Of a stretch of DNA of 50,035 nucleotides, positions 42,342 through 49,926 are shown piece after piece. Source of the DNA: Rhizobium sp. Root1203. GTDB taxonomy: Bacteria; Pseudomonadota; Alphaproteobacteria; Rhizobiales; Rhizobiaceae. The notes below the pieces were generated by a model. It did no database searches. It was not told the origin of the DNA and saw only the letters and a list, made by a program, of their open reading frames with translations. Where the stretch lies: positions 1-50,035 of the forward strand of contig NZ_LMCW01000009.1 in NCBI RefSeq assembly GCF_001424945.1, given 5' to 3'. The first letter of the stretch is position 1, and every line of letters begins with the position of its first letter. The position numbers and the translations under genes were made by a program.

Positions 42342-42890
42342 ATGGACCTGCTTGCTCTGGCAAAGGATATCGCCGAACGCGTGGAGGCGGAATCGTTCAC
42401 TACTAAGGTGCCGGTAACCGTCACCGTCATCGACGTTCATGGGAATTCGGTACTACAGCACAGGATGAATGGCGCACTAGCCTTCTCGATGCTGATCTCC
42501 CACCGCAAGGCCTACACCGCCGCGCTCACACAGCGACGAACAGCCGACCTGTTCGATCTCGTGCAGCCTGGAAAAGAGCTCTTCCATTTGATGTCGCAAG
42601 ACAGCTTCTGCGCCATGGGAGGAGGCGCGCCTCTTGTTCACGAGGGCGTGTTCGTCGGCGGCGTCGGAATAAGCGGCGGGACCGTCGCTCAGGACGTCAG
42701 CATCCTCGAGGCTGCACTTCAGCGAGATCCCTCTGAGGCACCTGCCAACCACTCTGCCCCGCAGCAGGGTAAAGACGATTCAGATGCTCGCCAGCCGTTC
42801 CACAGCTCGTCCAAGCTCGTGCGATCAACAAGCGCAACGCAGGAAGCCTCGCGTGTCTCGAAACGAAGGGCGCGATCTTCAGAAACCTGA
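42342..42890 (+). CDS. GlcG/HbpS (DUF336) family protein with aberrant C-terminus
   Basis: 182 residues. The first ~128 form a normal GlcG/HbpS domain (VTVTVIDVHGNSVLQHRMNG, then SHRKAYTAALTQRRTADL and GVFVGGVGISGGTVAQDVSI), a family that binds heme or corrinoid degradation products. Family members normally end just after this point; here the frame runs on for about 50 low-complexity residues (SEAPANHSAPQQGKDD...), which look like formerly noncoding DNA before the MsrA remnant. The domain itself should fold. Confidence 0.78.
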   Translation: MDLLALAKDIAERVEAESFTTKVPVTVTVIDVHGNSVLQHRMNGALAFSMLISHRKAYTAALTQRRTADLFDLVQPGKELFHLMSQDSFCAMGGGAPLVHEGVFVGGVGISGGTVAQDVSILEAALQRDPSEAPANHSAPQQGKDDSDARQPFHSSSKLVRSTSATQEASRVSKRRARSSET

Positions 42891-42929
42891 ATTCGCCGTT
42901 CGGCGTGATCGACAACGAACCAAAAATAG

Positions 42930-43301
42930 GCCGCGGGCGCGGCCAATTTTCGCGAGATCGAAGGAGTCCTCGATACGCGCGTTGGGCACGCAACGGGAAC
43001 AGACGGCTCGACGCATCCCGGTCGCATAGAGGTCGTTCAGGTCGATTTCGATCCATCCCTCGTCAGCTACGCCAAGCTGATCGATCTGTTCTGGTTGGGC
43101 CACGATCCGCTGTCCTTCGACCGGCAGGGTGACGAGACCGGCGAAGGCGTGAGATCGGCCATCTTTTTTCACACACCAGAACAGGAAGAGGCGGCCAAAA
43201 ACCTAAGGGCGACTTTCAATTCGACGTCCCCCTCCCCGGCCACCACCCAAATCATTCCATATGACGGCCTCGAGCTGGCTGACGGAAAACATCAGCGCTA
43301 G
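42930..43301 (+). pseudogene. MsrA (peptide methionine sulfoxide reductase) lacking its 5' end
   Basis: In the frame ending TAG 43301: ANFREIEGVLDTRVGHATGT, then VVQVDFDPSLVSYAKLIDLF and GVRSAIFFHTPEQEEAA, the middle and end of MsrA. The essential GCFWC motif just before ANFREIEG is missing and a stop codon stands there instead (42927). Reading starts inside the gene, so no activity is possible. Confidence 0.85.
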
Positions 43302-43320
43302 GTCGAAAAGAATGCACTAC

Positions 43321-43340
43321 CTCGCCAAACCACGGAGCAA
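43321..43340. repeat. 20-bp exact repeat at a breakpoint, copy 2
   Basis: Identical to 15976-15995 and directly followed, two bases later, by the duplicated tautomerase piece. Confidence 0.8.
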
Positions 43341-43341
43341 T

Positions 43342-43455
43342 GCAATGAGACCATCACGTCGGATGGCAGCACGTCGCAACGAGCCTGAAGTGCGCGGGTG
43401 AGGTTTGAATAAAAAGTCACCTTCGCATCGCGAGATCTCGGACGGCTGGTGATCT
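43342..43455. repeat. Tautomerase-internal repeat, copy 2 (orphan fragment)
   Basis: 114 bp, two mismatches to 17358-17471. On the minus strand it still encodes ITSRPRSRDAKVTFYSNLTR and the following residues of the tautomerase, but no gene surrounds it. Confidence 0.9.
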
Positions 43456-43519
43456 GGCTGCCGAAACTATCGTGGCTCTCCAAGGATCCCGCGTGCAGGT
43501 GAGGAAGGACGTGGCCAAT

Positions 43520-43544
43520 ACCAAGGTGTCGGGCATACCTTCGG
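43520..43544 (+). promoter_or_regulatory. Paired boxes before the VOC gene
   Basis: ACCAAGGT, then 17 nt on ACCTTCGGACAATAT. Closest sister is the pair at 33564-33588. 81 bp before ATG 43626. Confidence 0.66.
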
Positions 43545-43625
43545 ACAATATCAGTCTCGAACCCAACCTCGGTAGGCTCAGGTCGCCGCCCAGAGTTCCC
43601 GAGGCGGGTAACAATAGGAGCTGAA

Positions 43626-44183
43626 ATGACCGACGCCACGCTGCAATCGAACCCTCCGGCCAGAACATCAGACACATGCCCGACCAGCATGAACCTCGAA
43701 CTCGTCGTGATCCCGGTGTCCGACGTGGATCGTGCCAGAAAGTTCTATGAAAGCTTGGGCTGGCGGCTGGACATTGACCACGCCACGGGCGACGACTATC
43801 GCATCGTCCAGTTTACCCCGGCTGGCTCGGGAGGCTCGGTGATGTTCGGGCAGAACATCTCCACCGCGTCGCCCGGCTCCGCCCAGGGCATGCATCTCGT
43901 CGTGTCCGACGTCCTTGCCGCGCGCGACGACCTCGTACGACGCGGCGTGAAAGTCAGCGACCCGTTCCATGACGTGGGCGGAATATTCCATCATTCCAAC
44001 GGCAAGGGAATTGCCAAGGGACCGAATCCCGAAAGGAAGAGCTACGCCTCGTATGTCACGTTCGAGGACCCCGATGGCAACGGATGGACGTTGCAGGAAG
44101 TGACAGCACGTCTACCTGGAGCGCCCACCGACACGAGCTTCACGACGCAGCTTCACGAGGCCGTCTGGGGATCAGCCACGTGA
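43626..44183 (+). CDS. VOC/glyoxalase-fold protein
   Basis: 185 residues, intact paralog of the frameshifted gene at 19849-20312. VIPVSDVDRARKFYESLGWR opens the first beta-alpha-beta-beta-beta unit; DPFHDVGGIFHHSNG and FEDPDGNGWTLQEVTARLPG form the second. Glyoxalase-fold proteins act on glyoxal conjugates, ring-cleavage or resistance substrates; metal ligands are not fully evident. ATG 43626 has AGGAG 7-11 bases upstream, giving a 21-residue extension before the domain; ATG 43689 is the alternative. Confidence 0.86.
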   Translation: MTDATLQSNPPARTSDTCPTSMNLELVVIPVSDVDRARKFYESLGWRLDIDHATGDDYRIVQFTPAGSGGSVMFGQNISTASPGSAQGMHLVVSDVLAARDDLVRRGVKVSDPFHDVGGIFHHSNGKGIAKGPNPERKSYASYVTFEDPDGNGWTLQEVTARLPGAPTDTSFTTQLHEAVWGSAT

Positions 44184-44833
44184 ATGGCCGCGCTCCCGCT
44201 CGCGTGTCTTGCCACCACCTATCCGGCAGATCGCGAAACCAGTTTGACAAGCCGGTACACCGCTTCTCCGGTGACCGGCTTGACTGAACGTGGTTCGTCC
44301 TCTCCATTGCGTTTCCAGACGACCGGCGCGGTGATGGTACGATTGGGGCGACCACCGGCTAATTCGGTGAGGCCATGATACTTGCCGCAATGACGATGCA
44401 CCGCGTTTTCGGCCGAACCCTCTATCACAAAGCCCCAGCCGGATAAATTCTGGGGAATGGTGGCCTCCATGTAGGTCGGCGCTGCTCGATCAAGTGGCGC
44501 CGGCTGGTCTGGGTCCGGCTGTTCAGGATGCCCCAGACAGGCTGCTGTATTGGGAGATTCGGGCGTCCGACGCGTCATGGTGACGGTCTTCGCCGCAATC
44601 AGGTGCGCCCAGAAGTAGGCGCGATGCCAGACGGCCTCGTTCTCCGAGCCGATCTTCGAGGCAGGCCCTACAATTCGCCAATGGCGCCCCTATGAGTGTT
44701 CGTGGAGCGCCCAGCATGTTTCCTTGGCCATTACCGCAAGAATTCCTCTCGCAATCGTAATTTCAACGCAGTCAATGTGCTGAGACGGCCGAAGGCCAAG
44801 AGGCGGACTGGCACGCCCGCGTAGAGCCCCGAC
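44184..44833. other. Largely intergenic stretch
   Basis: About 650 bp between the VOC gene and the regulator's box. Apart from the possible small gene at 44219-44470 nothing is recognised; the sequence near 44760-44830 is GC-rich without a clear hairpin. Confidence 0.4.
44219..44470 (-). CDS. Possible small hypothetical protein, 83 aa
   Basis: Starting at ATG 44470 the frame reads EATIPQNLSGWGFVIEGSAE and later EPRSVKPVTGEAVYRLVKLV, with reasonable codon use. It overlaps nothing and lies convergent to the VOC gene. No family recognised; it could also be chance. Confidence 0.35.
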   Translation of the reverse strand: MEATIPQNLSGWGFVIEGSAENAVHRHCGKYHGLTELAGGRPNRTITAPVVWKRNGEDEPRSVKPVTGEAVYRLVKLVSRSAG

Positions 44834-44841
44834 ACCTTTGT
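44834..44841 (+). promoter_or_regulatory. Box before the FixJ-type regulator gene
   Basis: ACCTTTGTATACTCG; the ACCWWNGT part is kept, the CAATA part is not. 76 bp before ATG 44918, the common spacing, suggesting autoregulation. Confidence 0.5.
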
Positions 44842-44917
44842 ATACTCGACCTCCAGCACTTTTCAGCGCAAGGTCCCTGTCACTGGCTTCTCGACGTCCG
44901 CCGAGGGAGATATCAGG

Positions 44918-45610
44918 ATGCTTGCGCTTGTTTCTAATTTTGATGCTAGATCACTCTTCATGTCGCCCACCACGCCAACCGTGTTCATTGTCGATGACGA
45001 CCCTTCCGTGCGAGAGTCACTGGAAGCGCTCGTGGAATACGCCGGCTGGCGCTGCGAGACGTTCGCGACGGCCCGCGATTTTCTATCGGCGCCCCCGGCC
45101 CCAGGGCCGAGCTGCCTGCTTCTCGACGTCGGCCTTCCCGATCTGAACGGGCTTGAGCTGCAGGAAAGGATCGGGAGCGACCGATCCGACATGCCAATCA
45201 TCTTCATCACGGGCAACGGCGACATACCGGTCACGGTGAAGGCAATGAAGGCAGGCGCTGTCGAGTTTCTGGTAAAGCCATTGAGTCAGGAAGCCCTCCT
45301 GATCGCGATGCGAAGCGCCTTCGCCCGCAGTACGGCGCAACGCGACCTTGATGCGGCTGACGCCGTCCTTCGGGCTCGATACGCGTCGCTTACCAGCCGG
45401 GAGCGGGAAGTCATGGAGTTGGTCACGGCTGGCATGCTGAACAAGCAGGTAGGTGGCGAGCTCGGCATTACCGAGATCACTGTGAAGGCCCACCGTGGAC
45501 GCGTGATGCAGAAGATGCAGGCGCGATCGCTGGCCGATCTCGTGAAAATGACCTGGGCCCTCAACCTTGCGCCTTTGGAGCGACAGGGCGACCATGAACA
45601 AGAAGACTAG
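44918..45610 (+). CDS. FixJ-family response regulator
   Basis: 230 residues. Intact receiver: FIVDDDPSVRESL (acidic pocket), LLLDVGLPDLNGLEL (acceptor Asp), FITGNGD and FLVKPLS. C-terminal LuxR helix-turn-helix: LTSREREVMELVTAGMLNKQ, then GITEITVKAHRGRVM. It should bind DNA when phosphorylated, most likely by the kinase at 46302-48584. ATG 44918 follows GGGAG and fits the upstream box; ATG 44960 (MSPTTPTV) would start closer to the domain. The stand-alone receiver overlaps its 3' end. Confidence 0.92.
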   Translation: MLALVSNFDARSLFMSPTTPTVFIVDDDPSVRESLEALVEYAGWRCETFATARDFLSAPPAPGPSCLLLDVGLPDLNGLELQERIGSDRSDMPIIFITGNGDIPVTVKAMKAGAVEFLVKPLSQEALLIAMRSAFARSTAQRDLDAADAVLRARYASLTSREREVMELVTAGMLNKQVGGELGITEITVKAHRGRVMQKMQARSLADLVKMTWALNLAPLERQGDHEQED

Positions 45611-46010
45611 TGTGAAAAGGAAAGGGGCTGAGAAGAGGCCCGAAGTTGTGATCTCCATCATCGACGACGACGAGTCCGTACGGGAGGGATTAGCTGGCCT
45701 CATGCAATTTCTGGAGTTCGATGTGGCAATCTTTGCTTCCGCAGCAGAATTCCTGGCATCGACGGTGCTCGACAAATGCGCCTGCATCGTGTCGGACGTG
45801 CAGATGCCGCAGATGACGGGCTTCGAGCTGCACGGTCATCTTCTCGCGATTGGCCGCGACATCCCCACGATTCTTATCACGGCCTATCCGAACGACGACG
45901 CGAAAGCTCGCGCATTGTCCTCTGGCATCGTCTGCTATCTCCGCAAGCCGTTCGACACAAAAGTACTCATCGAGTGCATCCGATCCGCTATCGCACCGGA
46001 AACGGCGTGA
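45594..46010 (+). CDS. Stand-alone receiver (CheY-like) protein
   Basis: 138 residues. ISIIDDDESVREGLAGLM, VSDVQMPQMTGFELHGHL (acceptor Asp), LITAYPNDDAKA and LRKPFD give a complete receiver with no output domain. It overlaps the FixJ-type gene by 17 bp, so both are made together. Likely shuttles or drains phosphate from the kinase, as in FixL-type phosphorelays with accessory receivers. The frame opens at 45567; ATG 45594 is preferred. Confidence 0.88.
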   Translation: MNKKTSVKRKGAEKRPEVVISIIDDDESVREGLAGLMQFLEFDVAIFASAAEFLASTVLDKCACIVSDVQMPQMTGFELHGHLLAIGRDIPTILITAYPNDDAKARALSSGIVCYLRKPFDTKVLIECIRSAIAPETA

Positions 46011-46301
46011 CGGTCCATGTTGCCCAATCGGCCCGGTCGGAGCGGAGGGACATAGTCGCAGCACTTGTCTCGATCGGAGGGCACGCCGGCAGAAACTGCT
46101 GCTCTCTTGGAAAATTGAAGGAAGGCAGCCAATGGAGTCAAGGGTGGCCTGAGGTGCCGGGGCAAGCGTGAATGGCTGACGCACTCCCCAAGGTGCTGCC
46201 GTTCAGTTCACTGTCGCCATCGATGGCGGACGATCCGCATCGCGCGATAAAGGCCAAGGAGCGCCAGAGATTTCGGTCCGACCAGCGGAGTACCGCCTAG
46301 T
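46011..46301. other. Convergent intergenic stretch
   Basis: 291 bp between the receiver gene and the histidine kinase stop. No gene or strong hairpin recognised. Confidence 0.4.
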
Positions 46302-48584
46302 CTAATGCAATTCGGCATCGGACGAGCCGCCGGCTGGGATCGAAAACGCAAAGGTCGCTCCATGCGCGTTGTTCGGCTCCGCCCACAATCGTCCATTGTG
46401 ACTCTCGACGATTGCACGACTGACAGATAGACCCACGCCCATGCCGTTCGCCTTCGTGGTAAAGAAAGGGCTGAACAGCTTCTCGGAAATACCTGGATCG
46501 AAACCCACGCCAGCGTCCTTGACGGCCAGGCGGACGTGATCGGGTTCCTCCCGCATGGTGGAGATTTCCAGATCCTTCGAACGACCTACGACCCCGTTCA
46601 TGGCTTCGGTGCTGTTTTTGATGAAGTTGAAGATGACTTGCTGCAACTGGATGCGGTCGCCTCTGATCGCCGGCAGATCTGCCGCGAGACGTGTTCGCAG
46701 GCTGACGCCATTCTTGCGCAGGTCGCCGTGCGCGAACCCGATGACTTCCTGAGCGATGGCGTTCAGGTCCACCACCTCCACTACGGGATCCTTTTTGCTG
46801 TACATCGCGCGAAGTCGCTCGGTGACGTCCGAAGCTCGGTTCGCATCTCTGAGCGTCCGCCTGACCGTCTCCTGCGCGGCCTCAATGTTCGGCGGTTCCG
46901 CACTCAACATCTCCATGCCCGCGCTGGCGTTGGCCACGATCCCGAAAAGTGGCTGGGCGAGTTCGTGGGCGATAGCAGCCGTGAGCTGGCCCATGCCCAT
47001 AACGCGCGTCATGTGGGAGAGCTCCGTCTGCGCCTCGCGCAGTTCGTCCTGGGCGAGCTTCCAATCGTGTATGTCGACGTTGATCCCGAACCACTTCACA
47101 TCACCGGACTCATCGACAAGAGGATTGCCGCGGCACAGAAACCAACGGTATTCGCCGTCGAAGCGGCGCAATCTTGCCTCGACCTCTCCGGCCTCCACTC
47201 GTTCCGCCATGACACGCCACGCCTCCATCATGTCAGGGAGATCCTCGGGATGGACAGCCGTCGCCCATCCCCAGTTCCGAGCTTCTTCCATGGACAGACC
47301 AAGGTAGGTGCGGAAATGGCTATTGGCGAAGTCACCTCCTCCGTCGGAGAGGGCTGACCAGACCATGCCTGGTATCGTGTCGATGATGAGCTGCAGCCTG
47401 TTCTCGCTGGCGGCCATGTCCTCCTGCGCCGTTTTACGATCATGGATGTCGATGAGACTGCCGTACCACATCAGAATCGCGCCATTTTCGTCGCGCATCG
47501 GCAACGCCCTTACGTCGGCCCATCGATAGTCTTTGCTGGCGGGAGGCCTATACAGAACCTCCACCTGATAAGGCTCACCTGTGGCGATCGAGTGCCGCCA
47601 CGTTCCAATGACCGCCTCAACCTGATCCGGATGGAGCCCATCGGCCCACCAGGTTCCTTCCGTGAGATCTTCCGTTTCCACCCCCATGAATGTCAGACCT
47701 CTTTTGTTAAGATATCCGATTATTCCGTCAGGGGTGGCGCTCCATAGCGCCTGCGGGATTGTTTCGGTGAGTTGCCGAAGGTGGAACTCGCTCGCTCCCA
47801 GAGCATCCGCGGCGCGCTTCCGTTCGTCGATATCAATGTTCAGCCCGTACCACCGCACCAACGCGCCCGATCTGTCGAGCAATGGGTTGGTGCGAAAAAG
47901 GAACCAGCGATATTGGCCGTCCGAGCGACGCATCCTCGCCTCAGCCTCGCCTCCCCGACGCTCGGACAACATCCGAAGCCATGCAGCAGTCAGGCCATCG
48001 ATGTCGTCTGGATGCACCGTCACCGTCCATCCGACGCCGCGAAGCTGGTCGGTGCTCATCCCAACGTAGCTCAGATAGTGGTCGTTGAAGTATTCGGCGG
48101 AACCGTCAGGAGCCGCCGACCACGCGAGGCCCGGGAGAGAGTTCACCACTTCGGCAAGATCGGCCGTGTTCACAGACTGAGAGGCGTCGCTCTGGTCGAT
48201 TGCCGCCCGCCCGTACTCCAGCCCGATCATCGCCTGCAGCACGGCTTGGGACAGTACCTTACGCTCGTCGTCAATCGGAAAATCCCGTCGAGTGGATCCG
48301 ACGAACAATGTTCGAGAGATTTCCCCCTCGTCGATAGAGGCCGTGTGAAGTGCTATCGTCGTGCCGGCGATCGTCACGGTATCCACGAACTCGCCCGTAT
48401 CTGTGGAACGCAGACGTCTGATACCGGCCTTCACGTCATCCGCCGAAAACTCCTGCGAAGTCCGCACCATCTCGATGGCCTGGTTGGGAGTTCCTTCGTT
48501 GAAAAGGATGCCAGCGAAATCAACCTTCAACCCACCAAGAAGCGCGTCGAGCAATGTCTTGAGAACCAGGATTTCGTAACTCAT
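46302..48584 (-). CDS. GAF-PAS-PAS-PAS sensor histidine kinase, FixL-like
   Basis: 760 residues, no transmembrane helix, so cytoplasmic. Residues ~1-135 look GAF-like; three PAS/PAC units follow (~155-275, ~280-400, ~405-525), each ending in a WYG or WFG...DIHDRK-type PAC segment (WYGLNIDIDERKRA, WYGSLIDIHDRKTA, WFGINVDIHDWKLA). The phospho-acceptor His is in AIAHELAQPLFG (~540); the ATPase has FNFIKNSTEA (N box), VKDAGVGFDPG (G1) and GMGVGLSVSRAIVE (G2). Heme binding cannot be judged. Convergent with the response regulators, which are its likely partners. Confidence 0.92.
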   Translation of the reverse strand: MSYEILVLKTLLDALLGGLKVDFAGILFNEGTPNQAIEMVRTSQEFSADDVKAGIRRLRSTDTGEFVDTVTIAGTTIALHTASIDEGEISRTLFVGSTRRDFPIDDERKVLSQAVLQAMIGLEYGRAAIDQSDASQSVNTADLAEVVNSLPGLAWSAAPDGSAEYFNDHYLSYVGMSTDQLRGVGWTVTVHPDDIDGLTAAWLRMLSERRGGEAEARMRRSDGQYRWFLFRTNPLLDRSGALVRWYGLNIDIDERKRAADALGASEFHLRQLTETIPQALWSATPDGIIGYLNKRGLTFMGVETEDLTEGTWWADGLHPDQVEAVIGTWRHSIATGEPYQVEVLYRPPASKDYRWADVRALPMRDENGAILMWYGSLIDIHDRKTAQEDMAASENRLQLIIDTIPGMVWSALSDGGGDFANSHFRTYLGLSMEEARNWGWATAVHPEDLPDMMEAWRVMAERVEAGEVEARLRRFDGEYRWFLCRGNPLVDESGDVKWFGINVDIHDWKLAQDELREAQTELSHMTRVMGMGQLTAAIAHELAQPLFGIVANASAGMEMLSAEPPNIEAAQETVRRTLRDANRASDVTERLRAMYSKKDPVVEVVDLNAIAQEVIGFAHGDLRKNGVSLRTRLAADLPAIRGDRIQLQQVIFNFIKNSTEAMNGVVGRSKDLEISTMREEPDHVRLAVKDAGVGFDPGISEKLFSPFFTTKANGMGVGLSVSRAIVESHNGRLWAEPNNAHGATFAFSIPAGGSSDAELH

Positions 48585-48663
48585 GTCCGATGCAATCCCC
48601 GACTCGGTGCTCTGCGCAGCCGCCTAATATTTCGCTAAACCTACAGTCCAAATGCTTGTAAAT

Positions 48664-48680
48664 CCATAGCATTCCTATGG
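48664..48680. promoter_or_regulatory. CCATAG-N5-CTATGG palindrome before the kinase gene
   Basis: A perfect 6-bp inverted repeat with a 5-base spacer, 80 bp upstream of the kinase start on its strand. Possible operator; unlike the ACC-NN-GGT boxes. Confidence 0.45.
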
Positions 48681-48844
48681 TTGGGGCGGCCGCGTAGAAA
48701 GCACCTTCAGGTAGGTCAGGACCACAGGTTGCGTGGCGAGAGCGCTTCACCTCTACCGGCGGATGGAGAGGCTCGCATCCGCCTATGGATTTCAGCCCCT
48801 ATCCCATACCGCAAATACTCGCGGCGACGGATACAAACCGTTGA

Positions 48845-49139
48845 TCAGTTGTCGAGCCAGCGATAGTCCGCGATCGACGCCTTTCCGGACTTCTTGTCGT
48901 AGAGGCGAATTAGGTCCAATTTCACCTTGGAGCCGGCCGGACTGTCCCCTAAACAGCAGGGCGATCTCCCTGTCGCATCGTCGAAAGCCGCCGGAGGGGA
49001 CGCTTCCGGTGTCTTCAGCCACGACTTGCCTATGCAGGTTCCGTTCGCCTTGCCACCACGCACCATCGCTCGATGCGGACGCATCATAGCAGAGGCAGAC
49101 CGAAACGGCGGCTGCGAGAGCCATCCGTTTCATCATCAA
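48845..49139 (-). pseudogene. Small secreted protein, apparently frameshifted
   Basis: One frame starts at 49139 with a signal peptide (MKRMALAAAVSVCLCYDASA) and goes on SSDGAWWQGERN. A second frame continues NGTCIGKSWLKTPEASPPAA, then DSPAGSKVKLDLIRLYDKKS and ends DYRWLDN at 48845. The switch point is near 49040. Together they would make a ~95-residue exported protein, but I do not know the family, and a single longer frame (48792-49139) exists as an alternative reading. Confidence 0.45.
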
Positions 49140-49221
49140 TAATCACTTTTACATGGAGCAGCTTCCCTGCTGCGGGCGGTGCTCGTTATCCGAGAGCAAG
49201 ACCAAACCATGACGGGACGAT

Positions 49222-49229
49222 ACCAAAGT
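49222..49229 (+). promoter_or_regulatory. Box before candidate ncRNA copy B
   Basis: ACCAAAGTCCACTTA; one base different from the box at 20861. ACCATGAC lies 16 nt upstream. Confidence 0.52.
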
Positions 49230-49242
49230 CCACTTACGCCGG

Positions 49243-49398
49243 GGCGGCGTCGGGTCTAGCGTCTACACGTCGCCTTTGTCTCCCACAGGGCGACATGCTG
49301 CAAGCAGCGAGGCGTTCCTGCGCCCCCCTCAGCCGGAGCGCGCGGATCGAGCCAAGATCCGCCTTAGGCCGTCTCCTTCCGCTAGGAGACGGCCTCTT
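49243..49398 (+). ncRNA. Candidate ~156-nt small RNA or leader, copy B
   Basis: Homolog of the element at 20882-21037. It has the same box, a mid hairpin (GTCGCC with GGGCGAC), GCCGGAGCGCGCGGATC, and the terminator stem GGCCGTCTCC/GGAGACGGCC (49367-49394) followed by tctttc. It precedes the truncated LLM copy. Confidence 0.42.
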
Positions 49399-49399
49399 T
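49367..49399 (+). terminator. Intrinsic terminator, copy B
   Basis: GGCCGTCTCC, 8-base loop, GGAGACGGCC, then TCTTTC. The stem is identical to copy A; the loop differs in sequence. Confidence 0.8.
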
Positions 49400-49439
49400 C
49401 AAAACCGGAGACGCAGGCGTTGCACTGGCCTCGCCAGAC

Positions 49440-49926
49440 AATCCTTCGTCCGCGCGGGGACCCTCGGCCTCCCGCTGAGGTGGCCATCATCGGAGGGAGC
49501 TTCGAGCGCTTTCTGCCCCTGGTCGAACTCTATCGTCGCGCATGGCTGGCAGCCGGGCATCCCGCTGAAAACCAGAGAGTAGGCGTCCACGCTCTCGGCT
49601 TTGTCGGGGAGACCGACGAAGCGGCAAGGAATGCATTCTTCCCTGGCTGGTTTCAAATGTTCACCGACGCCGGAAGGGGTGAGGCTGGCCGCCGCCGACC
49701 AAGACCCAGTTCGAGCACATGTGCGGGCCGGGTGGCGCGTTCCTCGTCGGCAGCCCACAGACTGTGGCCGCCAAGATATCTCATGTTAACAGAACGTTGC
49801 GAGGGATTGCTCGCATCACCTTTCAAATGAGCACCGCCGCCCTCGATGCAAAAGCGATTCGTCGTTCGATCGAGCTGCTGGGAACCGACGTGCGCGCCTT
49901 TGGTGCGGGGACAGCCGCGCGACTAG
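49440..49926 (+). pseudogene. LLM flavin oxidoreductase, 5'-truncated and frameshifted copy
   Basis: Corresponds to the second half of the gene at 29204-30241, from SFVRAGTLGLP on. At least three indels are visible against that copy: a lost T in ctgatggtgg near 49480, one base lost near 49680, and one added near 49892. About 12% of bases differ, so the duplication is old. The remaining protein pieces (GGSFERFLPLVELYRRAW, then HPAENQRVGVHALGFVGETD) cannot be translated together. Confidence 0.88.

Noticed and set aside
49073..49582. A 169-codon plus frame whose middle resembles a frame at 20763-21119
   Set aside because: The similarity follows from the repeated DNA element with its terminator; the translation crosses the terminator and into the LLM remnant in the wrong frame, so it is not a protein family.
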